A DNA stretch of 64,000 nt. Origin: Streptomyces thermolilacinus SPC6. Lineage in GTDB: Bacteria > Actinomycetota > Actinomycetes > Streptomycetales > Streptomycetaceae. Positions 56,934 through 64,000 of this stretch are shown here, in pieces. The stretch lies in the NCBI RefSeq assembly GCF_000478605.2, contig NZ_ASHX02000001.1, forward strand, positions 1 through 64,000. Direction: 5' to 3'. A program made the translations under genes and the position numbers. Below the pieces are notes generated by a model, which was given only the letters and a program-made list of their open reading frames with translations, was not told the DNA's origin and searched no databases. Within the stretch, counting starts at the first letter, position 1. Each line of letters starts with the position of its first letter.

Positions 56934-57799
56934 GTCCGCGTTCCCCCCTGCGGTGGACGGGGCGTCCTGCGCAGCAGCAACGCGTCGCACGGCCATCCCT
57001 CGGCGCCGCCGTCATCGACGACGGCGATGTCCTGCGCGACGAGGTCGAAACCGTGCCCGCCCACCGCGGCGAGCACCTCGCTCGTCGTCCACACCCGTTC
57101 GCGTACCAGGCCGAGGACGCCGGGGAAGCGGTCGTCGTCGTACTGGATGAAGTAGTTCTGCCGCAGGTCGTTGTCACGTTCCGGTGCGAAGTCGATGCCG
57201 CGCCAGATGAGGCGGCGGTTGCCGTCGGCGTCGCGGAACGGTACCGCGTCCATCGCCCGCCCGAGTTCACGGAACAGTCCCGGTACGTGGTCCTGGTAGA
57301 CGAGGAACGCCGCGTGCCCGCCCGGCCGCAGCACGCCGTGCAGGAAGCCGAGGAGCCGGTCGAGGTCCCGGTGGGTGCGGAAGCTGTTGACGGTGACGCT
57401 GCCCATCACGGCGAGGTCCGCCTCCACCGCCGGTCCGTCCGCAGCCGTGACGTCCAGGTGCCGGAAGTGCACGCCGCTCTCGCCCGCGAAGCGTTCCTCG
57501 AAGCTCGCGCGCGCCGCGACGGACGTGTCGAGGCCGATGTGGTGGGCGCCGATGCCGCGCCTGCGCAGGTGCCACAGGATGCGGCCGTCGCTGCATCCCA
57601 CGTCGACGACGGTGCTCGGCGCGACCTGTGAGGCGAGCCGGGCGAGCGCCGGTACGTCCCACTCCTGCGGCCAGGCCGCGTCGCGCGAGTACGCGAAGAA
57701 GTCCGCGTCGTAGTAGCTGAGCAGCGGGATGCCGGGGAACTGCCGTTGGATGGCGAGGAAGGGCCCGAAGAGGGGGTCGTCGCCCCGGACGTCAGACAC
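56930..57799 (-). CDS. SAM-dependent methyltransferase
   Basis: The 289-residue protein has an N-terminal extension (GDDPLFGPFLAIQRQFPGIP). The class I core follows: PSTVVDVGCSDGRILWHLRR (motif I, D-V-G-C-S-D-G), AHHIGLDTSVAARASFEERF, VEADLAVMGSVTVNSFRTHR (motif II/post-I), VLRPGGHAAFLVYQDHVPGL (motif III). GTG 57799 overlaps the HEXXH gene stop by eight bases. Within a peptide-modification operon it is expected to methylate the peptide, possibly at a carboxyl or N-terminus, but the target cannot be told from sequence. Confidence 0.85.
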   Translation of the reverse strand: MSDVRGDDPLFGPFLAIQRQFPGIPLLSYYDADFFAYSRDAAWPQEWDVPALARLASQVAPSTVVDVGCSDGRILWHLRRRGIGAHHIGLDTSVAARASFEERFAGESGVHFRHLDVTAADGPAVEADLAVMGSVTVNSFRTHRDLDRLLGFLHGVLRPGGHAAFLVYQDHVPGLFRELGRAMDAVPFRDADGNRRLIWRGIDFAPERDNDLRQNYFIQYDDDRFPGVLGLVRERVWTTSEVLAAVGGHGFDLVAQDIAVVDDGGAEGWPCDALLLRRTPRPPQGGTRT

Positions 57800-58859
57800 C
57801 GATCGACTCCAACTGCCGCTGGGCGTCCGCGTCATGGGTGTGGTCCACGCCGACGCCGAGGTCGGCCAGGGCCGCGGCGTGCAGCTCGAACGCCGACACG
57901 AGCCACCGGGTCAGGTCCCTCCCGTCGGGGCCGAGGGCCGGGTCGAGCGCGCCGCTGGCCGCGACGAGCCAGAAGAAGCGGGCCCTGCCCCAGTACTCGG
58001 TGAGGCGCTCCGCCGCCGTCGGGTGGGGGAAGCGCTGCCGGTGGAGCGCGACGAAGAAGGCCATGAGGTGGGTGTACACGTGGAGGGTGGACAGGACGCG
58101 CAGGCAGTCCATCACCCTGCGGCGGCCGTCGACGGGACTCCACGGGATCGTGAACACGGGCCCCTGGAGGAAGTCGAAACCGGGCCGCACCACCCGCCGG
58201 GTCGCGATCAGGTCGTACAGCTTCTGGTGGCACGCCTCGTGGAACAGCGCGTCCGCCGTGGCGACCACGTCGTCGAGTACGCGGCTGCTCAGCACCGACA
58301 CGCGTGGGGCCGGCACGACGAACGCGGACTCGATGGTGTCGCTGTCGACGAGCAGCGTCCCGGAGACGCCGGCGAGCGTGGACGGGGCGAGGCCGCCGAT
58401 GGTGTCGGTGAGCAGGGCGACGCCCGCTCGGAGCCGGTCGGCGTGGCGCGGAGTGACGTCGGTGAAGGTGACCGCGTGCGGGAGGTCCCCGGCGACGTTG
58501 TCGAGCAGGCGTCGGCTCGCGGGGCTGTCGGACCAGTCGGCCGCGAGCGCGTAGCCGTCCGCGACGGGAAGGCAGCGGGCCCCGCCGCGCGGGCCCTCCA
58601 GCAGCGCGGCGGCGTCGGACAGTACGGCCGCCGCGGTCGCCGTGTCGGCGTGTACCAGCAGCGCCTTGGAGGCCCGGTCCATCGCCCACCGGCGGAGACT
58701 GGCGTCGATCATGTCGTCGGCCGCGGGGAGGCTGACACCGGTGGCGTGGGTGAGCACCTCGGCGAGGCCGTCGTGGAAGGTGGCGAGGTCCTTGCCGAGC
58801 CCTCCGGAGTCACCGAAGGGCCCGCTCTGCAGCACGGCGATGCATTCCAGCTGGGTCAC
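57792..58859 (-). CDS. HEXXH-motif putative peptide-modification enzyme (copy 1)
   Basis: The 355-residue protein contains HEACH at residues 207-211 (DALFHEACHQKLYDL) and, about 50 residues later, IPWSPVDGRRRVMDCLRVLS, TLHVYTHLMAFFVALHRQR, where His260 or His264 could be a further metal ligand. The layout matches the TIGR04267-type HEXXH proteins found in actinobacterial RiPP clusters, a group reported to include iron/2-oxoglutarate-dependent peptide beta-hydroxylases rather than proteases. GTG 58859 has AAGGAC upstream. It begins 89 bases after the precursor stop. Copy 2 (59788-60882) shares HExxHxK and PWS/STLHVY-HL blocks. Confidence 0.78.
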   Translation of the reverse strand: MTQLECIAVLQSGPFGDSGGLGKDLATFHDGLAEVLTHATGVSLPAADDMIDASLRRWAMDRASKALLVHADTATAAAVLSDAAALLEGPRGGARCLPVADGYALAADWSDSPASRRLLDNVAGDLPHAVTFTDVTPRHADRLRAGVALLTDTIGGLAPSTLAGVSGTLLVDSDTIESAFVVPAPRVSVLSSRVLDDVVATADALFHEACHQKLYDLIATRRVVRPGFDFLQGPVFTIPWSPVDGRRRVMDCLRVLSTLHVYTHLMAFFVALHRQRFPHPTAAERLTEYWGRARFFWLVAASGALDPALGPDGRDLTRWLVSAFELHAAALADLGVGVDHTHDADAQRQLESIGV

Positions 58860-58948
58860 TGCTCGTCCTTGTTCCTCGTAGGGCGTTCCTCGTAGGGCCG
58901 GGTTGCGCGGGCGGGAGGCACCGAAGTGCCGCCCGCCCGCGCGCCGCG

Positions 58949-59095
58949 TCAGACCATGCGGGGGTACTGCGCCTGCGCCTGGATGTCCGGGACGACGACG
59001 GCGGACACGTGCTGCGAGTCCTGCGTGACGTCGATCTCGGCGAGCAGTCCGTCGAACTCCTGCTCCTGGACGGCGGTCTCGTGAGTGATCTCCAT
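58949..59095 (-). CDS. RiPP precursor peptide candidate, 48 residues
   Basis: AAAGGAGGTGAACC precedes the ATG at 59095, one of the best ribosome binding sites in the window. The 48-residue product starts MEITHETAVQEQEFDGLLAE, an acidic, helix-prone leader. It continues IDVTQDSQHVSAVVV and ends PDIQAQAQYPRMV. It has no cysteine and few Ser/Thr, so lanthionine or thiazole chemistry is unlikely. Asp37, Gln39/41/43, His29, Tyr44 and the valine run are candidate sites for beta-hydroxylation. It sits between the accessory gene and HEXXH copy 1 on the same strand. Confidence 0.7.
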   Translation of the reverse strand: MEITHETAVQEQEFDGLLAEIDVTQDSQHVSAVVVPDIQAQAQYPRMV

Positions 59096-59440
59096 GGTTC
59101 ACCTCCTTTCGGCGGCTTCCGGCGGGCCGGCCGGCGGATGTCCGGCCGGAGTCTGGGGCGGTGCCCGGCGTCCCCGAGGGGACGGGGTGTCTTCCCGGCT
59201 CGGCGGGCGTGTCCGGTTGGGTACGGGGGTGTCCTGTCGGCTCGGGGGCCGCGTCCGGTCGGTGGCGGGGTCGTGTCCGTCCTGGTGTCGGGGCAGGGTG
59301 CGCCCGGCCCGGGGGACGCGGCCCTCGTGGGGCGGAGCGCTGTACGGCCGGGGCAGGAGGCCCGCTCCCCGAGGCCGCGGTGACCGCTCTCGGCTCCAGG
59401 AGCGGGGCCCGCGGGGCTCAAGGGCTGGTGTCCGCTCGGC
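59096..59440. other. gap between accessory gene and precursor gene
   Basis: About 345 GC-rich bases without a gene. The minus strand shows loosely repeated CCGGACACG/CGACAGGACAC words. It may contain a separate promoter that lets the precursor be expressed more strongly than the upstream genes. Confidence 0.4.
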
Positions 59441-59791
59441 TCAGGGGGCGGGGTCCGCTCGGTTCGCGGGGTCCTCTACGAGGCGGCCGAGGCCAGCGGT
59501 CCGCAGCGCCCCGACGGCGTCGTCGAACAGCCGGTCGCTGGTGTCGCCGTCCGTGCCGCGCCGGGCCATCAGGCCGCGGAAGCGCTCCCGCAGGGACTCC
59601 GCCCGCTCCGGCTGCTCCGGCGGTGCCGACTGCGACTGTGACTGCGACTGCGCCAAGCGGATGAGGAGGACGGTGACCGCGTCGACGATCATGACGGTGG
59701 GCGGCTCCTGCGCGAACAGGAAGTACCGGCCCTTGACGGACATCGCCTCGATACGGACGCCGGGGGGCGAGGAGGTGCGCGCAGCGCTCAT
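59441..59791 (-). CDS. small accessory protein of the HEXXH operon
   Basis: The 116-residue product reads GVRIEAMSVKGRYFLFAQEP, PTVMIVDAVTVLLIRLAQSQ, then a SQSQSQS run and a helical tail (LRERFRGLMARRGTDGDTSD, DRLFDDAVGALRTAGLGRLV). A beta-hairpin-plus-helix start and small size would suit a leader-binding or scaffold protein, but I see no firm RRE/PqqD signature. Its ATG overlaps the stop of HEXXH copy 2 (ATGA). Conserved small partners are common in RiPP operons. Confidence 0.6.
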   Translation of the reverse strand: MSAARTSSPPGVRIEAMSVKGRYFLFAQEPPTVMIVDAVTVLLIRLAQSQSQSQSAPPEQPERAESLRERFRGLMARRGTDGDTSDRLFDDAVGALRTAGLGRLVEDPANRADPAP

Positions 59792-60882
59792 GGGGAGACC
59801 AGATCCTCTCGGTTCCACGTGCCGGTGGGGTAAGGGGCGAGGGCCAGTCCGGCGGTCGCGCCGGCCGCGGCTGCCGGGGCGAGCACGTCCTCGGCCAGCC
59901 AGTCGCGCAGCCGCGTCCCGTCCGGGCCCAGGTGCTCGACGACCTCCGGGAACCGCAGCGCCTCGGCGAGGTAGGCGCCGCGCTCGTAAGTGGTGGCCAG
60001 GCGCGCCCGGGCCTCCGCGTGGTGCTCCCGGTGCGCGCCGGTGGCCAGCACCGCCACGTGGAGGGCGCTCAGGTGCGCGTACACGTGCAGCGTCGAAAGG
60101 AGCCGGTTGACGCCGAAGCGTCGCCGCTCCCCCATCGTCAGCGACCAGGGCAGCAGTACGCGGGGTCCCGCGGTGTCGCTCTGGCCCGGCCGCATCAGTC
60201 GGCGCACCAGCCGCAGCAGCGTGTACTTCTCGTGCAGCGACTCGTGCAGCAGGCACTCGCCCACCACCAGCGCGCTGTGCCCGCGCAGCAGCCCGTCGGA
60301 GACGAACACGGTCTCCGGCACCTGCGTGAGGTACATGCTCGGGATGTCGCACCGCAGGACGCAGACCAGGCGGACGAGCGACAGCGTGTGGCCGGTGGCC
60401 GCCGGCAGTGCCCGTTCCAGCAGCGCGACCCCGGCGGCGACGGCCTCACCGTCGCGGCGGGCGGGCGTGTGCCCGTCGATGTCGCCCGCGTACCCGCTGA
60501 AGTCCAGCACCTGCCGTGTGACGCGCAGCAGGGCGTCGGTACGCGGGTGCGCCCAGTCCCGTACGAACCAGGCACGGCGCCCGTCCGCCCACGGCGCCGG
60601 TCCGGTGGGGTCGTCGGCCGGTGACCCGGCGGCCTCCCCGTCCAGCTCCAGCGGCGAGAAGGACACCTCGGCGCCCGCGCGGTCGCGGTCGGCCCGCTCC
60701 GCGACGCGGACGAGCGCCTGGAGTCCGGACGTCGGCCGGACCTCCGGGACGCTCTCGCACAGGGCCCAGCTCTGGCCCTCGACCAGCGTGTCGCGGTCCG
60801 CCGCGAGGGCGTCGCCGTCCCCGAACATCCCGCTCGACAGCGTGGTGTCCAGCCCGGAGGCGATGGCGTGGTCGGACGTCAT
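59788..60882 (-). CDS. HEXXH-motif putative peptide-modification enzyme (copy 2)
   Basis: The 364-residue protein has HESLH at residues 213-217 (GECLLHESLHEKYTLLRLV), followed by VLLPWSLTMGERRRFGVNRL, LSTLHVYAHLSALHVAVL. The PWS, RR and STLHVY-HL blocks align with copy 1 at the same spacing, so the two are paralogues. The first 110 residues (acidic, with SPLELDGEAAGSPADD) differ more and may recognise a different substrate segment. GAGGGGGC precedes ATG 60882. It is the first gene of the operon. Confidence 0.78.
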   Translation of the reverse strand: MTSDHAIASGLDTTLSSGMFGDGDALAADRDTLVEGQSWALCESVPEVRPTSGLQALVRVAERADRDRAGAEVSFSPLELDGEAAGSPADDPTGPAPWADGRRAWFVRDWAHPRTDALLRVTRQVLDFSGYAGDIDGHTPARRDGEAVAAGVALLERALPAATGHTLSLVRLVCVLRCDIPSMYLTQVPETVFVSDGLLRGHSALVVGECLLHESLHEKYTLLRLVRRLMRPGQSDTAGPRVLLPWSLTMGERRRFGVNRLLSTLHVYAHLSALHVAVLATGAHREHHAEARARLATTYERGAYLAEALRFPEVVEHLGPDGTRLRDWLAEDVLAPAAAAGATAGLALAPYPTGTWNREDLVSP

Positions 60883-61810
60883 GACGGTGCCCCCTCTTCC
60901 GTGTCGCTCGGTGCCGCCACTCGTAGGCGATCGGCGGCGGTTCACGCTCTCTCTCGGCTCGGTGCGGCAGTGCGGGGTGCGGGCCGCGTGGAGCACGGCC
61001 GCCTCATCCGGAGCGGTCCGCGGCAGGCAGTGCCTGTCGCGAAGGGCTCGCGCGCATCCGGTGTGCCCCGATGGCCTCCGGACTCGGCTCCTCTACGGAG
61101 TCAGGGGCCGGAAGCCCTGGTGGATGGGCGTTCCCTCAGTCGGCCGAGCGCCCGGTCGCGTACCGCGTCGTGCTCCGTCCCGCCAGGTACAGCACGCACG
61201 CGGTCCTCCCCCGTCGCCGCCGTCGGGCTGGTCCGCCCCGGGCCGAGAGAGCCGTACGCTCCACCGGTCCGGGGCCGCACACGATTCTCAGCGCGCGGTG
61301 TCGGCCGATCCAGCAGTTCGAGAATTTTCGAAAGAACGGGACGGGGGCGGCCGCAGCGGGGAGGAAAGCGGCGTCGAGCCCGGCCGGTTGCGGCGCGGCA
61401 CCGCGCGGGCCGTCTGCCACGGCCCGCTGCCCGGGCTCCGGCGCACGCGCGTGATCCGTCGGCCATGGCGGCGCACGCGCGGCCGGGCTGCAAGGGACGG
61501 GCCGATCCGGGCCGCCAGCTCGTGCTCCCGTTGCATGGGGCCTGGAGGCCCTGGGCCTGGGGGCCCTGGGCCTGGGGGCCCTGGGGCCCTTGGGGTCCGC
61601 TCGGCCCGGCGCGCGGAAACGCGCACCGGCACGCCCCAGTCGGCGTGATGGCGCGTGTTCGCCGAACTCCCGGCCTCATCTGCGGCTGACCGTCCGCCTG
61701 GTTCAACACCCCCCACCACCCTGTGACCCGCATCACTCGAAGTTCCTGTCAGGAAACGGGGCCCCGTCCCGCTCAAGTCACCGGAGCAAGCACAACGACA
61801 GGAGCTGAAC
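60883..61810. other. geneless region upstream of the RiPP operon
   Basis: More than 900 bases without a convincing gene. It must contain the promoter of the minus-strand operon and that of the plus-strand oxidoreductase. A collagen-like tandem repeat lies at 61547-61586. CACTCGAAGTTCCTGTCAGG (61735-61754) is a candidate -35 region for the oxidoreductase. Confidence 0.4.
61547..61586. repeat. 15-bp tandem repeat
   Basis: GGCCCTGGGCCTGGG is repeated two and a half times (61547-61561, 61562-61576, then partial). On the minus strand it would encode Gly-Pro-Gln-type text but without a supported gene. Confidence 0.7.
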
Positions 61811-63010
61811 ATGAAGCACCGCATCGTCGTTCTCGGCGCCGGCTATGCCGGGGCCTTCGCGGCCGGGAACCTGGCCCGTCGGCTGTCCCCGGAGGACACC
61901 GAGATCACCATGGTCAACGCCGAGCCGGTCCTCGTGGAGCGGCTGCGGCCGCACCAGGTCGCCGCAGGCCAGGAGATCGGGGCTCCGAAGCTCACCGACG
62001 TCTTCGCGGGTACGGGGGTACGGCTGGTCTGGCCCGCGTCACCGCCGTCGACCCCGCGCACCGGGTCGTCACCGCGGCCGGTGCCGACGGCCGCGGCGAA
62101 CTCGGGTACGACACACTCGTCTACGCGCTCGGCAGCCACGTCGCCGATCAGGGTGTGCCCGGCGTGACCGAGCACGCCTTCGACGTCGCCGGCCGGGCCT
62201 CGGCGCTGCGCCTGCGCGAGCACCTGGACAGCCTGGACGAGCGGACCGGAGGCGGGAACGTGGTGGTCGCCGGCGACGGCCTGACCGGCATCGAGACCGC
62301 CACCGAGATCGCCGAGTCCCGGCCCGGCCTGTCGGTGGCACTGATCGCCCGCGGCGAGCTGGGCGCCAGGCTCTCCGCCGGGGCCCGCGACCACCTGCGC
62401 CGGGCCTGCGACCGGCTGGGCATCACCGTTGTGGAGCACACCAGTGTCGAAGCCGTCGAAGCGACACGGGTGCTGTGCGCCGACGGCACCGTCCTGGCGT
62501 CCGACGCGACCGTGTGGACGGGCGGGTTCGCGGTCCACCCCATCGCCGCAGCCAGCGGTCTCGAGGTCACGGAGACCGGCCGGATCGTCGTCGATCGCAC
62601 CATGCGGTCGGTCTCGCACCCGAGCGTCTACGCCGCCGGGGACAGCGCGTACGCCGTGGGCGACAACGGCCGACCGCTGCCGATGTCCTGCGCCTCGGCG
62701 GGCTCCACCGGCCAGCAGGCCGCGGAGGCGATCGTGGGACGGCTGACCGGACGCAAGGCCGCGACCGTCAAGCAGGTCTACCTGGGCAACCACATCTGCC
62801 TCGGGCGGCGGGACGGCATCCTCCAGATGGTCGACGCCGAAGCGCGGGCGAAGCCGAAGTACATGGGCGGCCGGAATGCCGCGCGGATCAAGGCGGGCAT
62901 CCTGAAGATCGCGCTCTGGGGCATCTCCCACCCGACCTTCGGCATGCCGAAGCGTCAACTCCCCCTGGCCGCCGCGCCGCACGCGCCGGTCGAAGGCCGC
63001 GTAGCCGCCT
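61811..63010 (+). pseudogene. NAD(P)/FAD-dependent oxidoreductase (NDH-2-like) with one frameshift
   Basis: AGGAG precedes ATG 61811. The protein begins KHRIVVLGAGYAGAFAAGNL (FAD GxGxxG), and after a shift near 62030 continues RVTAVDPAHRVVTAAGADGR, VVVAGDGLTGIETATEIAES (NAD GxGxxG), VWTGGFAVHPIAAASGLEVT, HPSVYAAGDSAYAVGDNGRP (C-terminal FAD motif). Where GTCTGGCCCGC occurs, GTCTGGGCCCGC would restore the frame, so one G is probably lost. In Streptomyces this gene type is usually followed by a SigJ sigma factor, as here. Confidence 0.78.
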
Positions 63011-63013
63011 GGA

Positions 63014-63280
63014 GTGGCCCGCGTGGACAGCACCGCCACCGATCGCTTCGACACCAGCCGGTTCGAGGCCAGCCGGAACCGGCTGGTCTCGCTGGCGTAC
63101 CGGCTCCTGGGCTCCGCCACCGACGCCGAGGACGCCGTGCAGGACGCGTTCCTGCGCTGGCAGGCCGCCGACCGGCAGCGGATCAAGGTGCCGGAGGCGT
63201 GGCTGACCAAGGTGGTCACCAATCTGTGCCTCGACCGGATGCGTTCGGCCAGCGAGCGGCTCAGCGTCACCGGCCGGGGT
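63014..63280 (+). pseudogene. SigJ-type ECF sigma factor, 3' end deleted
   Basis: GTG 63014 opens ARVDSTATDRFDTSRFEASR, NRLVSLAYRLLGSATDAEDA, VQDAFLRWQAADRQRIKVPE, AWLTKVVTNLCLDRMRSASE. This is sigma region 2 of the SigJ/ECF41 group. Region 4 and the SnoaL-like C-terminal domain are gone: after about 63280 the text belongs to the antisense of a lipoprotein gene. The pairing with the preceding oxidoreductase is characteristic of this sigma group. Confidence 0.75.
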
Positions 63281-63467
63281 CATGCGCGCACCGTGCCGGT
63301 GGCCGGTTCCGGGAAGGTGACGGCGCAGTCCCCTCATGGGGTCGGCCCGCTCGCTCGGCGGGTTCGCCGCCTCGTCCGGTTCGCCGCCCCGCGGTGGTGG
63401 CACAGCCGGCGACGAGGGACACCACGGCGGCGGCGGTGGCCAGTCGGATGAGCAAGGTACGGCCCAT
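63281..63467 (-). pseudogene. lipoprotein gene, 3' end deleted
   Basis: GGGGAG precedes ATG 63467, opening MGRTLLIRLATAAAVVSLVA, GCATTAGRRTGRGGEPAERA. This is a signal peptide with lipobox LVAGC. After some 60 codons it runs into the antisense of the sigma factor. Two convergent genes have therefore been fused by a deletion near 63280. Confidence 0.6.
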
Positions 63468-63781
63468 GCGCTCTCCCCTTTCGGTGAGCACGGAAGCGGC
63501 CGGGCGGCGCCGGAACCTGTGTGTGCCCCCGGCCACGGCGACGGCGGTCGGTCGGTCGGTCGGCGGGCGAACGCGGGTCACCGTGAGAGGAGTTCGGGTC
63601 GTCGCTGTTCGCCGCCGCGGGGCTCCCACCCCACCACGGGTACGGCCACCGCGTCGGCCGGATCGCGAAGACCGGCGGAAGCCCATCGCGTACGAGCGCG
63701 TGGAGACTGAGGGTTGGCGCGAAGCCGAACCGCTCGCCGCGTGCAGCGGGTGCGGGCCGGGTGCGGCGTGTCCTTCTCGGG
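63468..63781. other. intergenic
   Basis: No gene is seen. GGTCGGTCGGTCGGCGGGCG (63549-63568) is a short GGTC repeat. It should contain the lipoprotein promoter. Confidence 0.3.
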
Positions 63782-64000
63782 TTACGGCGCCAGGCCGGCG
63801 AGGGTTTCGGTGACTGCTTGGGCGAAGGCGCGGACTCGGGGGTTCTCGCGGTCGCGGTGCCAGACCAGGCCGAGGGCGGACTCGGGCAGCCCCGTCACCG
63901 GCACGTGGACCACGTCCCGTCGGTGGTGGTACTCGGCGGTGGGCCGGCAGAGCAGCATCACGCCCCGGTTGGCCGCCACCAGGGACAGGCCCTCCTGGAG
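63782..64000 (-). CDS. LysR-family regulator, C-terminal part (runs off the window)
   Basis: The visible 72 codons read SLVAANRGVMLLCRPTAEYH, VPVTGLPESALGLVWHRDRE, NPRVRAFAQAVTETLAGLAP and a TAA stop. This is the end of a LysR substrate-binding domain (periplasmic-binding-protein fold, the ...LVWR.D..NP.VRAF...V pattern). The N-terminal helix-turn-helix lies beyond 64000. Confidence 0.75.
   Translation of the reverse strand, partial: LQEGLSLVAANRGVMLLCRPTAEYHHRRDVVHVPVTGLPESALGLVWHRDRENPRVRAFAQAVTETLAGLAP

Noticed and set aside
57792..58859. zinc metalloprotease assignment for the HEXXH protein
   Set aside because: HEACH alone would fit a gluzincin, but the downstream Glu/Asp motifs of proteases are absent, the operon has a precursor-like ORF, and the paralogue shares family-specific blocks.
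58949..59095. lanthipeptide or thiopeptide precursor
   Set aside because: The peptide has no cysteine and no LanM, LanB or YcaO gene is nearby.
61547..61586. collagen-like protein
   Set aside because: The Gly-Pro-Gln text comes from a 15-bp tandem repeat and has no start, stop context or flanking domain.
61843..63270. 475-codon minus-strand open frame
   Set aside because: Antisense of the oxidoreductase and sigma factor, which have recognisable cofactor and sigma motifs.

Overview
The very high GC content and the protein families present point to an actinomycete, almost certainly Streptomyces. The indicative families are replication-relaxation, DUF6411 and DUF6415 proteins, Tpg terminal-protein fragments, tendamistat-type amylase inhibitor, SigJ-type sigma factor, nSTAND1/WD40 C-termini and Actinobacteria-style HEXXH peptide-modification proteins. 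Intact small genes are mixed with many frameshifted, truncated or fused remnants, four insertion-type elements, and partition and telomere-protein fragments. This is what the subterminal arm of a linear Streptomyces chromosome, or an integrated linear plasmid, looks like.

Layout. (1) 0.1-8.4 kb: replication-relaxation protein, a clean IS5-family element (3636-4520), an F420-dependent LLM oxidoreductase and several short membrane or hypothetical genes. (2) 8.4-22.2 kb, a mobile-element graveyard: two overlapping tyrosine recombinases with frameshifts, a decayed ATP-dependent DNA ligase whose 3' end occurs twice, a TetX-like monooxygenase and a TetR regulator fused head to head by loss of both 5' ends, a Tn554-like integrase with an intact coiled-coil partner, an IS630-family element carrying a small passenger gene, a tpg 3' fragment and a parB remnant. 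(3) 22.3-31.6 kb: acetyltransferase, secreted proteins, a MarR regulator, a second tpg fragment, a GlsB-type membrane protein, and an intact two-component system followed by a CPBP protease. (4) 31.8-38.5 kb: an ISAs1-family transposase gene split by an 878-bp terminal-inverted-repeat element carrying a flavodoxin-fold oxidoreductase, then an S33 peptidase lipoprotein, fused remnants, RidA and hypothetical genes. (5) 38.7-55.4 kb: amidohydrolase/TetR/NCS1 permease group, a WD40 pseudogene, NADP-type glutamate dehydrogenase, a starch-binding fragment beside an alpha-amylase inhibitor gene, a VOC protein, a decayed IS5 element, and two regulator/SRPBCC pairs with visible operators. (6) 55.7-60.9 kb: a compact minus-strand operon that looks like a small RiPP pathway. 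It holds two HEXXH putative peptide hydroxylases, a small accessory protein, a 48-residue precursor with a perfect ribosome binding site, a SAM methyltransferase and an MFS exporter. (7) 61.8-64.0 kb: an oxidoreductase/SigJ pair damaged by a frameshift and a deletion, and the end of a LysR gene.

The strongest candidate for a little-described system is the 55.7-60.9 kb RiPP-like operon. Second is the passenger-only element at 32016-32893: its precise removal restores an open transposase reading frame. All assignments come from reading the sequence; no database search was run.
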